Source: Aphelocoma coerulescens
Lineage: Eukaryota > Chordata > Aves > Passeriformes > Corvidae
NCBI RefSeq assembly: GCF_041296385.1
Contig: NW_027184083.1
Coordinates: 2,914,001 to 2,978,000, forward strand
Direction of reading: 5' to 3'
DNA: 64,000 nucleotides
Part shown: positions 32,559 through 44,866 of the stretch, in pieces
Layout of the letters: each line of letters begins with the position of its first letter
Numbering within the stretch: the stretch's first letter is position 1
Program-made: the position numbers and the translations under genes
The notes under the pieces: generated by a model
What the model was told of the DNA's origin: nothing
Databases searched by the model: none
What the model saw: only the letters and a program-made list of their open reading frames with translations

Positions 32559-35500
32559 ATGGCGAACAGCGGCTCACAAACCGATGCTGTGGTACTGGTC
32601 TGGAAAGGTGTGTTTAGTATAATGCATACCTCCATTCCTGAAAACTCAGTTCGGGAATTATTAGACTGGGCTACTTTAAAAGGGATTTCCATGGACAGAG
32701 ATACTGCCCTGGACTTTGCCTTATGGCAGAAACTCGGCTGTGCTGTCCGACACGAGCTCCCGACTGGGGACCCAGCAGCGTTAGAATTATACAAAACCTG
32801 CCGCTTGTTGTTTATCCTGCTGACAGACCTTGACTGTGATAGCAGGGCTGGATCGCCTATTTCAGTGATGAGTGACGGAGGAATGTCCGAGGGGGGCCCC
32901 ACTGACTGGGCTTCCGGGGCAAATGATGGTGGATTCGGAAAACCCCCCCGGCTCCACAGGCAGAGCCTACGCCGGCTCACCCTGCACAATCGCAGGACTC
33001 CGCAGCCCCCAGGGACCCCGCGCCGGCAGAGGCGGGGATGTCGGGGCAGCAGGAGGGCACACAGCCTGCCTTGCTGTTTGGCTGGGCAGCGGCCACGGCT
33101 TATCCAGGGCTGCAAATCAGCTGTTTAGCAACTTGGATGCCCAGAGTGGCTCCTAGCTCGGTTGTGTATGCACCTGGATCTAACTTCTTAGCTTGCGTAG
33201 CACCGGGCACGCCTGCACCTAGACTGCCTGGGTGTGGTCTGCTGCCCTCCTTGGCGCTGGACTGTTCTGTGCAGTGGCAGAACCTAGCCATCGACCTTTT
33301 AATAAAGCATCTGCCATTGCTGACAGAGCTACCAAACCTATCCCGAAGGATGGAGGACCTCCTCAGCCTGCTAGAGCAGCGAATGCCTGAGGCACCCTGC
33401 CGTGCGAGGCGCGCTGCGCCCATGCTGCCCGGGCTCCCCCCCGCCAGTGCTGGCTGCACTGCCTGTGCCGCCAGCGCAGCCCGCGCCAGCCATGGGAGAA
33501 GCTGCTCCGAGCCAAGAAACGGCGCTCCCAGCGGCGAACCCAGAAGCTGCGCGGCCATGGGAAAACCCGGAAGCGGCGGCGGCTGCGGAGCGGCGGACAG
33601 GGGCAACGGCGTCGGGCATGGCTGCAGAGCACGGGCCAGAGACAGTGGCGCCGGGCATGGCCGGGGAGCGCGAAACAGCAGCAGAAATGCTGACCGAGCC
33701 GAACGCGGCTGCTGTGCAAGAGGCAAGCGCGGGGCCGAGCGCAGCTGTAGCCCCAGAGACAGTGGCAGCAGCTTCAGTACCAGCTCGGTCGGGACCGGCC
33801 AAGACAGTCTCCCGTAAAGAAATTGCTGTTCAAACTGCAGCACAGGCAACTGCAGTCTGTACTGTCTGTTCTGGCTCTAGCAAACTTAGCCAAAGTGACC
33901 ATCCCCATCCATTTCTGTTCACTCCCAGCGTCTCTGAGTTGCCTTTGCCTGATGATTCCTCGTCAGGCAGTGAGGCAGATGAGGTGCTGGCCCCAGGTCT
34001 TCAGGCGGCTGTAGCCGTGCGGCGAAGAAAAAGGCTGCGCCGGTCTCACCCCTGGACCTTTCAGGACTGCACGGCAACAGTGCGTCCAACCCACTACAGT
34101 CACTTCTTAGAGTCTATTAAGATGCGAGCATTGGAGGAGGGTGACTGGAGGTTATTGGAAACCCTTGGAATGCCAAATAGATCTGAGGATTCTGGGGGTA
34201 ACCGGGGAGCTGTAACACTCCATCCGCAGGTTGTTCCAGAAGTTCAGGATGGTAGTGCTTCCCCTAAAGGGGAGATCCAAGCTTTCCCAGTGTATAAGGC
34301 TCTCCCAGATTCAGGGGAGCATGACAAGCATGAGGTAATTGCTTGGAAAGTTGCCCAGGACCTCCAATCCAAGGTGGCACAATATGGACTAGGTTCTGCT
34401 GAGGTTATGCAGATAATAAGGGTGATAAATGCAGATTTGCTTTCTCCATTTGATATCAGACGCTTAGGTCAAATTCTATTTCAACCTGTACAATTTACAG
34501 TTTTTGAGAAAACCTGGAGAAAGCTGGCCGACTGTAGTGGTTTGGTCTAAAATACTCATTACTGTTTATCTTCTGTGAGATAAGAATTAGGAGAAATGCA
34601 AAGCAGGCACCAAACTTGAAAGAATATAAAGAAGTTTATTAACAGACCTAAAAGGAGGGGAAAAAAAGGAAAAAAAAAAAAATTATACCACACCTTCAGA
34701 ACTCTCCTCCTCCCCCCACCTTCCTCCCTTCTCCCATTGACAATGTAAAAAGACAACCCTTGAGATGTTCAGTCTGTTTATCACTTCCATAATAACCTTG
34801 TTCAGTCCATTTAGAAAGCGAAGTCTCTTTTTGCTCATGCTATGAAAACAGTATCACGAGACAGCCACCCACTTCCAAATATTGTTCAGTCCATTTAGGA
34901 AGAGGAGTCTCTCTGCTTGCGATGTGAGTCCCTTCCCCCGACTTGCAGCTTTTCCCGCAACTGCTTTCGAGGGTCCACTCTTGGAGTTTTTTGGGGTACA
35001 ATTTTAAGGTTGAGCCATTCAGAAACAAAGAAACAGAGGCCCTTCTCCTTCCCTGGGAGCAAAGGGTCTTTCTTATCTTCATCTTTAAGACTATCTCTGG
35101 GAGCATCTCTAGGAATTGAGGTTTTCTCCTTTCCCATTTGGAGCAAAAGTCCTCATCTGGTTCATCTGGTTCATCTCTCTCTGTCCAAACTTCTCATGAA
35201 ATTACAGCTGCGGCAGCATCTGCCTATTGCTTACGAGTTGAACACTCCAGCCCCCATATCTTCATGAAATTACAACTGGATACTCTGATATATCATAGCT
35301 TCACAACAGACTTTCAGCTTTAAGCATCTCCTCTCTCTTCCCTCAGGTTTTCAGCTCTTCACAGCACTAAAAGGGTTAATCTCACCTCAGCCTTGCAGCT
35401 GGAATGTGGCTTATCGCTGTTGGTCACCTGACCTCTGCCGGACAGAGGTGCCGCTTTGCTGAAATCTTGGCCGCAGTGGAGGGGGGGTTCCGAGCCGCCC

Positions 35501-36700
35501 TGGCAGCCCACGGCAAGGCAGTGGCGGAGGGGGGGTTCCATGGCTGGAACAGGCCCATGGCTCCAGGCTGGCTGTGGCCCCGCCCGGCCTGGCCCAAGCA
35601 GGGCCTGGCCGGGCCTGCTGGCCCCCGCACAGGGCCTGCAGCCACCTGTCCCAGCGCCGGAAACGAGAGAGAGCTTGGGGGGGGAGTTTGTCTATTCTTA
35701 AGTGTGTATCACAGAGGCGGTCACAACTTTAAGTGGCTTAAAGAATTGTCCATATTCAAACTGGCCAGCTGATAGCTTCTATCAGGTCCCAGAGGAAGCT
35801 GTAAGCACCCCTTAGCAAGGACATCCCTTCTGGGACTATCCTTGCTAACCCATGACACCGACAAGGCTGCATTAGGGAATATGCAGCTCCTTGCTGCTGA
35901 TCCTAGACGGACAGCAGGAATGGATGCTTTGATGGGGACTGGTCCCTTCTCTGATCCCAGTCTACAGGGTACCTTGTCCCCTAGCTTCCTGCAGTAAGCT
36001 CAACAGGTCGGCATGGCTGCCCTGTTGAAAACCATAGAGTTGTCTGCACCTAGAAAGAGATATACTGAAATCGTTCAAGGGAAATAAGAGTCATTCCTCT
36101 CTTTTGTAGAGAAAGTCGCTGCTTCTCTCGAGAAGCAGGTTGAGGGTGACGGGTTAAGACAGTTCTTGTTAAGGCAGTTAGTGAGAGATAACGCAAATGA
36201 AGAGTGCAGAACAATCATAGATGCCTTACCAGGGGATCCTGAGGTAACAGACATGGTTGAATCCTGCGCTAAGGTGGGATTCAGGAAACCAAAAAAGGCT
36301 TGCTTTGGCTGTGTTCCTGCAGCCTGTTCATGCATCTTCTGGTCGTGAACCAAAGCAACCAAAACAGGTGAAGAAACGGAAGCGGCCTAAGCCGAGCCAA
36401 AAAGAGAACACACTGATCCCCCAGTGCAAGAGGTGTGGCAGGCCAGGGCATTGCTCGTACTACTGTAGATCCCAGACTCATGCCGCTGGCCAGCCGTTGC
36501 TGGGAAACTTCCGCCGGGGTGCAAGGAGGGGGAGTTGCTCTCCAATGCAGTCGCTCCCCCAGAGAGTGGCACAGGTACAGGCACAGGCCTACCCAGCCAC
36601 CCTAGAGACAGCACCCAGGGATCAGACGGCACCCAGGGATCAGACGGGTTTGACGTCCACACCGCAGCCGCAGTCGTCTTAGACTCTAGGGTATTTATAA
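32559..36700 (+). pseudogene. gag: alpharetrovirus-like gag, frameshifted and interrupted
   Basis: A matrix-like N-terminus begins at 32559, in an ORF with helices around LLDWATLKGISMDRDTALDF. A Pro/Ala-rich middle shifts frame more than once (frames ending 33128, 33817 and 34550). A capsid N-terminal domain follows (about 34270-34530, with AFPVYKALPDSGEHDKHEVI). A solo LTR breaks capsid at 34533-35857. The capsid C-terminal domain resumes at about 35863, and the nucleocapsid has a basic stretch plus one zinc knuckle (CKRCGRPGHCSYYC, about 36424-36465). It cannot make a full Gag. Confidence 0.8.
34533..35857 (-). repeat. solo LTR in gag (family D, short-end form, copy 2)
   Basis: On the minus strand it starts TGTCATGGGTTAGC and ends ACCACTACA. 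A perfect 5-bp target duplication CCGAC flanks it (34528-34532 and 35858-35862). It lacks the extra 44 bp found at the end of copies 1 and 4. Confidence 0.9.
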
Positions 36701-36749
36701 GGTTCCCTTGGATGTATATGGACCGTTAGCCCAGGGATGAAGTGCGATG

Positions 36750-37330
36750 CTGGTGGGAAAACCTTATGTTGCCCATCAAGGAATCTTAGTGCACTCAGGA
36801 GTTATTGATGCTGACTTTAAAGGTCAGATTTGCGCTATGGTCTCCACGCAAAAACCCCCTGTAACTATTCCTGAAAAGACCTGCCTTCCTAAATTAGTGC
36901 CTTTTAAGTCTTGTGTCCCCAGGGTAGAACAAACGAACGAAGATAACTGCAGTGGATCTACGGGACTTCCGCAGGCCTTCTGGACTCCCGACATCTCTGA
37001 CCAAAGGCCACAGATGACATGTACCCTGATCCTGCCGAACGCCCGTCCACCCCGGATTCAGCTTTGAGGTTTGATTGATACGGGTGCTGATGTAACTATC
37101 ATCTCCTTCTCTGCATAGCCTCCCGCATGGCCTTTAGCCCCGGTGGGATCGGCCATTGCAGGAGTAGGAGGAACCACAGAGAGCTATTTAAGCGAACGGC
37201 CTGTGGTGGTGAGGGACCCAGAGGGGCACACCGCTACAATTAGGCCTTATGTTGCTACCACTCCCCCGTAACCTTTGGGGACGGGATGTGTTGGCAGCTT
37301 GGGGGGTACGGATTGGGGCAAATTTTTAGC
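36750..37330 (+). pseudogene. pro: alpharetrovirus-like protease, broken
   Basis: The aspartic protease active site DTGADVTI lies near 37079. A stop follows shortly after, then a GVGGTTES flap-like part and LWGRDVLAAWG at about 37276 in a shifted frame. The next homology is RNase H, so RT has been deleted here. Confidence 0.7.
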
Positions 37331-37443
37331 AGGAGTCACTGTGTGTAAGGGCGCACAGTATCCTACACTGCCTTTGCGGTGGTTCATTAATACACCAATC
37401 TGAGTCAGACTCTGCTTAGTTAGTTGAATTAAGGGCTGTTACC

Positions 37444-38714
37444 ATGGCTTTTCAGCGATTCTCACAGGAACCTTTGAATTTGGTTACTGATTCTGCTTAT
37501 ATAGCAGATATCACCCAACGCTTAGATTGTTCACTTCTGAAGAAGGTAAACAATGCGGCTCTGTTTTCGCTGTTGCAAACCTTGTGGTCTGCAATTCAGG
37601 CTCGAGTGCATCCGTATTACATTCTGCACATTCGAAGCCACACCAATTTACCAGGTTTTCTAACGGAAGGCAATGCCAGGGCTGACATGCTGGCCAACCC
37701 TGCATGGGTAGGGCATCAGCCTGACAAAATTGCACAAGCCAAGACATTGCACGGTTTCTTCCATCAAAGTGCACATACCCTGCAGAAGCAGTTTCATTTA
37801 ACGCCAACCGAGGTGCGCGACATTGTCAGCGCTTGTGCTGACTGTCACGGACTCGTTGCGCCTTTGCCAGCGGGGGTAAACCCCAGAGGGCTAAAAGCCT
37901 TGCAGATTTGGCAAACAGATGTAACTCACATCCCAGAATTTGGTCGGCTGAAATATGTGCACGTGTCTATTGACACTTTCTCCTTGGCTATGTGGGCTAC
38001 TGCTCACACTGGAGAGAAGGGCCGTGATGTCATTGCCCATTGGAAATTGGCTTTCTCAGTCCTGGGCTTGCCAGCTTCTGTGAAAACCGATAATGGTCCT
38101 GCCTACGCCTCGGAGAAGACGCGGCAGTTTTTACACCTATGGGGTGTAGACCATACCTTCGGTATCCCACATTCTCCTACTGGCCAAGCCATTGTTGAAT
38201 GCACTCATGGTACCTTGAAGCGTGTTTTGGACAAACAGAAAAGGGGAATGCATGGAGAAACCCCACAGAGCCGACTAGCAAATCTTTGTATGCAATTAAT
38301 CACCTTACAGTACCACAAAATTCAAATAATCCTGTTATTCTGAATCATTTTCTCTCATTGCAGTCTTCAGGAGAGACACAACTGCCCCGGGCAAAAGTCT
38401 GGGTGCGGAATTTACTCACTAACCAGTGGGAAGGCCCTCATGAGCTCATCGTTTGGGGTCGTGGGTATGCTTGCGTTTCCACAGATACTGGGATACGGTG
38501 GCTACCTTCAAAATGTGTTCGCCCTGACCTACGGCACCAGAGGCAGAACAGGCAACCCCTGAATGATGACCAGAACACCAACCATCCAAATGGTGACCAG
38601 AATGTAGATCATCAGCCTAATGACTCTGATGATGATGACCAGGATGTCAACCATCAGGCAGATGGTCCTTCTACAAGCAGAGACTGGGATGGTCCTTCCA
38701 CAAGCAGAGACTGA
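37444..38714 (+). pseudogene. pol: alpharetrovirus-like RNase H remnant and integrase
   Basis: 37444-38343 is open and holds the end of RNase H (VTDSAYIAD, then HIRSHTNLPGF). The integrase zinc domain follows (HGFFH, then CADC), and then a core with all three catalytic acids (WQTDVTH, KTDNGPAY, SPTGQAIVE). A frameshift at about 38250-38340 moves the C-terminal domain to the frame ending 38714. After the usual LPSKCVRPDL block that frame adds about 55 residues rich in Asp, Asn and Gln with short repeats and a duplicated GPSTSRD end. The upstream RT is deleted. Confidence 0.85.
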
Positions 38715-38843
38715 ACTTTAAATTTCTTGTTATGGAGTCAGATCGTTAAAGCCTTAAGGACATATTTAGAATTAATAACTGATGTAGATTTCTATTTGGC
38801 ATTAATAGTAGAGTTGTTATCTTATAAAACAAAAAGGGGGAAT

Positions 38844-39218
38844 TGTAGATACAAAAATGCTGTTAGCGAGGATTTTCTTGTTATTTTCTAAGTCCGTGAG
38901 AGACTTTTCTCTCTCACAGAAGAGGTGGCAGGGAATGTAAACAACCAAGACACCTGCAACCTTGAAAAGTCTTGTTTATGGTATAGTAGAAAAATATTTT
39001 GACAATGGATGTTTTAGGATTTTAGCCAATCACCCCCAAGGGGTGGCTGGTCCTTTGTCCAATTAGACTAAGAGGAAAAAAGTCTATAAAAGAGTTTGTA
39101 AAATAATTAAATAAATCAATCTTGCTGCACAATTCCTGCCTGCTGGATCTTGTCTCCTCCTCCTCCCTATGGCTGCGGGACACGGGGATATACCGTAGGA
39201 ACCAGGTCCACGGTAATA
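38844..39218 (+). repeat. 3' LTR (family C)
   Basis: It is preceded by the purine tract AAAAAGGGGGAAT, starts TGTAGATAC and ends GGTAATA. The sequence following it is not the flank seen before the 5' LTR. Confidence 0.88.
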
Positions 39219-40104
39219 GAGACGTGCTCAACCAGCTGGGTTTTGTGCTAACCACTGACACGCCTTTTCGGTAGCGGCTGCTGCACTGACTTTCCCGATA
39301 GCCTTGCACTGGATTACAAATGCCTCAGTGTGGATCGAGCAGTGGCCGCTCAAAGAGGAAAGTCTGCAGCAAGCTCATGCACTAGTGCATGAACAGTTAA
39401 ATCAAGGACATTTGCCACCATCTACGAGTCCATGGAATACACCCATCTTTGTAATCAAGAAGAAATCTGGGAAATATCGGCTGCTGCATGATTTGCGTGC
39501 TATTAATGCTCAAATGCAAGCTATGGGGACTCTGCAACCTGGTCTTCCCAATCCTGCAGTTGTACCTGAGAACTGGCATTTCCTAATAATGGACCTAAAA
39601 GACTGGTTTTTTACTATACCATTGCATCCTGATGATATGCATCGTTTTGCTTTTACTCTCCCTGCTATAAACAGGGCAGGGCCTGCTTCTCGATATGAGT
39701 GGACAGTACTTCCACAAGGAATGAAAAACAGTCCCACCTTGTGCCGGATGTATGTTGATGCTGCACTGAAACTGGTTCGAGTGCAGTGGCCGAAAGCCAT
39801 CATTTATCATTATATGGACGATATACTGATCACTCAGCCAGACCCAATCACCCCCCAGCAAGAGCTCCTGCTCACCGAGCAGTTGAACCGGTATGGTTTG
39901 ATTGTTGCGCCCGAAAAGGTTCAACGTACACCTGTTTGGAAGTACCTGGGGTGGAATATCACTGAGGCACAAATCAGGCCACAGAACGTGGCAATTCAAA
40001 CCAATCTCAAAACCCTGAAAGATGCACAAAAACTCTTGGGTGACCTGCATTGGCTGCGACCAGTCGTTGGCATCAGTAATGAGGATCTAGTGGTGACCCT
40101 TTGA
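39219..40104 (+). pseudogene. pol: class II protease end and reverse transcriptase, YMDD intact
   Basis: 39219 starts within protease homology directly at the LTR edge. RT is open from 39304 to 40104 (267 codons) with LPQGMKNSP, the YMDD active site (about 39811) and the WKYLGW block of the primer grip and thumb. It ends at a stop after GISNEDLV. Connection, RNase H and integrase are absent, and degraded env follows within about 100 bases. The RT part itself is undamaged, but no complete Pol could be made. Confidence 0.82.
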
Positions 40105-40189
40105 AGAGTGGACAGCCTGGCTGCAAAAGCAAACACCCCTCAAAGGCCGAATGCGGAGAGACCTGACTGGCATGCTGAAAAAAGGACTG

Positions 40190-41400
40190 AGTCATAAATA
40201 TAATCGATTCAGAGATACTGATGAATAAATTGGCCAAGGCAACCAGTGACCTGACCAAATTAAAACAGCCCCTACAATCCTCCCTATTAGCATTAGGAAA
40301 CAGCCAGTGGCAAGTCTCAAAAATACTCCCAGACTTCGCAAAGACCAGCAACCTGGACCACAGACTGATATTAAACACTTGGTGTAGCTCAAGACAATGT
40401 CTCATTAGCCCTTAGCTGCGTACAAGCCCAATTATGGATGCAGGCAACAGCTTCCTTAATTATAAGAGAAAGAAATGAAAGTGTTTTCCCTACTGAAATC
40501 CAAGAAGCTGTTTAAAATAATGCTATTAAGTTAAAAAGAAAGCTCCAATCCTGGTAGACTTTGGTAAATTTCACTTATGACCCAATGACTAGCATAGCTA
40601 CTGCCTTTGTGCTTATTATACGCAATGCCACAGTTTATGTAATTCATCCTATCGTTGCATTGGGACTAAACTATGAAAGAGTTTTTTTACCCCTCTGAAC
40701 ATAGAGTATGGGCTCAGACAGTAGGAGAAAAATAGCAAACAGTAAATTTAGAATCTTGCATCACACGGAAACAACAAAGATTTATCTGTGAAATAATATA
40801 CTTGATGCCAAAGACATATGTCCTGATGTAGAACAAGGCATTTGTCACTTCGAGATCCACCCAGACACTTCACCAAAAACTGTACTTGTATATATTGGTC
40901 AAAGTTGTGTGTGCTTAAGAAGTATCTGTACTTTTATGATGATAAACGACAGTAATGTAAATGTAGCTGCCAGGAATCACTCTAATTTTTGTATTTGTAA
41001 TTTTACCAAGATTGTTGAGTGTGACTTTTCATATTTAGCACCGGTTGTGTCTCATCAATTGATAAGGTCTAACTACACCATATACCATAAATTGCTACCC
41101 ACCCCTATTAAGATAGACCTCACACTAATAAAGCAATTAATGAAACATCAAGACCTAATTGAGATTTTAAAAGAAATCCGAAAAAACAGAAAAAAGACCT
41201 TAGTCACCATCCATCACGACACACAAGAAATCAGCAGAATCTTGCAAAGAGTAAAACAAGATGCAAGCCATAACTGGTGAGACCCACTTTTCGGGTGGTC
41301 ACCTACCACAACTGGCATTCTAAACATGTTATGTCACCCCATAATTGTTTTATTAATTTTGGTGAGTGCTTGCCTTGTGTTGTCTATTATGTTGCTTGTT
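40190..41400 (+). pseudogene. env: class II env remnant, many stops and frameshifts
   Basis: Fragments of a betaretrovirus-type envelope, mainly the transmembrane subunit, recur across changing frames. A heptad region lies near 40221-40330. A Cys-rich middle and the open stretch 40909-41280 with many Asn-X-Thr sequons follow. A hydrophobic anchor lies at about 41300-41400. Several in-frame stops are visible between 40500 and 40800. This is clearly dead. Confidence 0.7.
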
Positions 41401-41534
41401 TAGAACTATAGAGTGCTAAATAAGTTATCAGTTTTAACTACTTTGTCAAATGCACATGGAAGAGCATTAAGGGATGCTTATTGTAAAAGATTATTGGAAA
41501 AAGAATTTATGTATTTCTAAAAGAATTTACTGAC

Positions 41535-42890
41535 TGTCATGGGTTAGCAAGCATAGCCCTGGAAGTGATGCTCTTGCAAAGAGGTGCTTACAGCTTCCTC
41601 TATGACCAGACAGAACCTATCAACTGGCTTGTTTGAATATGGACAATTTTTTAAGCCACTTAGAATTTTGACTGCCTCTGTGGTCCACATTTAAGAATGG
41701 ACATACCCCAGGAAGCTAGCTCTCTTGCTTCCGGCCAGGGGACAGGTAACTGGGCTGGGCTCGTACAGGGCCCAGCGGGCCCTGCTGGGCCCTGCCGGGT
41801 CCGGGCTGAAACCTGCTCGGGCTGGGCCCGGGCTGGGACACAGCCATCCTGGAGCCGTGTGGCCCTGTTCTACCCGTGCCCCCCCCTGCCCCCCAGTGTG
41901 GCCAAAGATTCAGCTGAAGCTGCCCTGCTGTCCGGCAAAGATCATGTGACCAACAGAGATAAGCAAAATTCCAGCTGCAAGGCCCAGGTGAGATTAACCC
42001 TTTTAGTGCTGTGAAGAGCTGAAAACCTGAGGGAGGAGAAAGAGGAGACGCTTAAAGCTGAAATTCTGTTGTAAAGCTATGGTGGTGATGGACTATGATA
42101 TATCAGAGTACCCGCTGTAATTTCATGGAAGCATGGGAGGTGGATTGTTCAACTTGTACTTGTGAGCAAAAGCACCTGGGCTGGAATAAGCAAATGCTGA
42201 AGCAGCTGTAATTTGATGAGAAGTTTGAACAGGGAGAGATGGAAGCAATGAGGACTCTTGCTCCAATTGGAAGGAGAAGACCTCTGTTCCTAGAGATACT
42301 CCCAGAGATAGTCCTAGAGATGAAGATGATGAGGACCCTTTTCTCCCAGGAAAAGGGGAGGGCCTCTATTCTTAGAGATGAAAATGCTCCCAGAGATGGG
42401 TGAAGAGAACCTTTGTTTCTGAACAGCTCAACCTTAAAATGGTACCCCATTAGCTCAAGATTGGACCCTTGAAAGCAGTTGTGGGAAAAGCTGTAAGTCG
42501 GGGGAAGGGACTCTCACATGCGAGCAGAGAACCAACCTGGGCAGTTGTCTCATTGTGATACTGAAACCATGAGAGGATCTCTTGTGGAGATGTCTCCATA
42601 GCATGAGCAAGAGAGACTCCTCTCCCTAAATGAACTGAACAAGGCTATTATGGAAGTGGTAAACAGACTGAACATCTCAAGGGTTGTCTTTTTTTTTACA
42701 GTGGGAGAAGGGGGAAGGTGGGGGGAGGAGAAGAGTTCTGAAGGTGTGGTCTGATTTTTTTTTTTCTTCCTTTTAGGTCTGTTAATAAACTTCTTTATAT
42801 TCTTTCAAATTTGGTGCCTGCTTTGCTTTCTCCTAATTCTTATCTCACAGAAGGTAAATAGTAATGAGTATTTTGGACCAAACCACTACA
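41535..42890 (+). repeat. solo LTR (family D, short-end form, copy 3)
   Basis: Plus orientation, TGTCATGGGTTAGC to ACCACTACA, with AATAAACTTC near 42785. It is flanked by CTGAC (41530-41534) and CTAAC (42891-42895), a 4/5 target duplication. Confidence 0.88.
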
Positions 42891-42914
42891 CTAACTCTAT
42901 AGAAAAGGGGGGAC

Positions 42915-44866
42915 TGAATCAGGGGGAGGAGGGGGAAACAGAGGTTAAATGATTTGCTAAGAATCTGTTTGTTAAAAACAATGCATACAGCTTGCTCAAC
43001 GCTTATTGTGCCTACCAAAGCAGAATGAGAAGTTAGAAGACTATTGATAAAGGGAAGGAATCTTGACCAAAGATCCTGGTTTTGAACCTAAAACTAACTT
43101 AATCCAGCCTTGAAGTTTAGACTTGGGCCAGGGACATAAAGAGCATGTGCAGGGAAGCAAGGTGAAAAGTTCAGAAAGAAGAAGACACTTTACTTCTGTC
43201 GCGGGTTGGGTTTGTAACCGGGCAGAAACACCAATTTAGTGTAGTGGTTTGGTCTAAAATACTCATTACTGTTTATCTTCTGTGAGATAAGAATTAGGAG
43301 AAATGCAAAGCAGGCACCAACTTGAATGAATATAAAGAAGTTTATTAACAGACCTAAAAGAAGAAAAGAAAAAAATTATACCACCTTTAGAACTCTCCTC
43401 CTCCCCCCACCTTCCTCCCTTCTCCCACTGACAATGTAAAGACAACCCTTAAGATGTTCAGTCTGTTTACCACTTCCATAATAACCTTGTTCAGTCCATT
43501 TAGAAAGAGAAGTCTCTTTTTGCTCATGCTATGAAAACAGTATCACACCGAGACAGCCACCCACTTCCAAATATTGTTCAGTCCATTCAGGAAGAGGAGT
43601 CTCTCTGCTTACGATGTGAGTCCCTTCCCCCGACTTGCAGCTTTTCCCGCAACTGCTTTCGAGGGTCCACTCTTGAAAGCTTTCTGGGGTACAATTTTAA
43701 GGTTGAGCTGTTCAGAAACAAAAAAAACAGAGGCCCTTCTCCTTCCCTGGGAGCAAAGGGTCATCTTCATCTTTAAGACTATCTCTGGAAGCATCTCTAG
43801 GAATTGAGGTTTTTCTCCTTTCCTCTTTGGAGCAAAAGTCCTCATCTGGTTCATCTGGTTCATCTCTCTCTGTCCAAACTTCTCATGAAATTACAGCTGC
43901 GGCAGCATCTGCCTATTGCTTACGAGTTGAACACTCCACCCCCCATATCTTCATGAAATTACAACGGGATACTCTGATATATCATAGCTTCACAACAGAC
44001 TTTCAGCTTTAAGCATCTCCTCTCTCTTCCCTCAGGTTTTCAGCTCTTCACAGCAATAAAAGGGTTAATCTCACCTCGGCCTTGCAGCTGGAATGTGGCT
44101 TATCGCTGTTGGTCACCTGACCTCTGCCGGACAGAGGTGCCGCTTTGCTGAATCTCGGCCGCAGTGGAGGGGGGGGTTCCGAGCCGCTCTGGCTGCCCAC
44201 GGCAAGGCAGTGGGGGGGGGGTTCCATGGCTGGAACAGGCCCATGGCTCCAGGCTGGCCGTGGTCCGGCCCAGCCTGGCCCAAGCAGGGCCTGGCCGGGC
44301 CTGCTAGCCCCTGCACGGGGCCTGCAGCCACCTGTCCCAGCGCCGGAAACGAGAGAGAGCTTGGGGGGGGAGTTTGTCTATTCTTAAGTGTGTATCACAG
44401 AGGCGGTCACCACTTTAAGTGGCTTAAAGAATTGTCCATATCAAACTGGCCAGCTGATAGGTTCTACCAGGTCCCAGAGGAAGCTGTAAGCACCCCTTAG
44501 CAAGGATATCCCTTCCGGGACTATGCTTGCTAACCTATGACAACTTCATCTGAGGAAGATCCTTACTTCATCCCAGACACCCCTGCCCACGACCACCAGA
44601 CAACACTGAGCAAGCACAACGTGGATGTAAATGACTTTTGGGCTCATTGTAATACGAGGCGAGGCTAGGCGGGGCTAGGTAATGAATATGTATAGGCGTA
44701 TTGGGAAACTTAATGAATATGGAACTTGTAACCCAATATATACCAAGCTGAATGCAGCTGTCGGCAGGCATGACTTTAGAGGAGTTATCCCCCATGCATT
44801 CCAGCGCTGGAATAAACATACCTACTTTACTACTTATTCCAGTAGTGGAGTCTTTTCTGCATATCA
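42915..44866 (+). repeat. 3' LTR of the class II ERV, interrupted by another LTR
   Basis: The purine tract GAAAAGGGGGGAC ends at 42914. The LTR then runs TGAATCAGGG... to 43196 and resumes at 44543. It has a TATA-like CCAATATATACC (about 44733) and AATAAACATA (about 44812). The right edge (TTCTGCATATCA) is approximate. Confidence 0.6.
43197..44542 (-). repeat. solo LTR (family D, long-end form, copy 4)
   Basis: Near-identical to 22841-24192. A perfect 5-bp target duplication ACTTC flanks it (43192-43196 and 44543-44547). Confidence 0.92.

Larger units (their letters stand above)
32057..39218 (+). mobile_element. alpharetrovirus-like provirus, RT and env deleted (family C)
   Basis: 5' LTR 32057-32431 and 3' LTR 38844-39218 (both 375 bp, nearly identical over most of their length), plus a tRNA-Trp-like primer site and a purine tract before the 3' LTR. 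The order is gag, protease, RNase H remnant, integrase. There is no RT core and no env. The expected 6-bp target duplication is missing (TATGCA versus GAGACG), so the two ends probably come from recombination between proviruses. A family D solo LTR interrupts gag. Confidence 0.85.
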
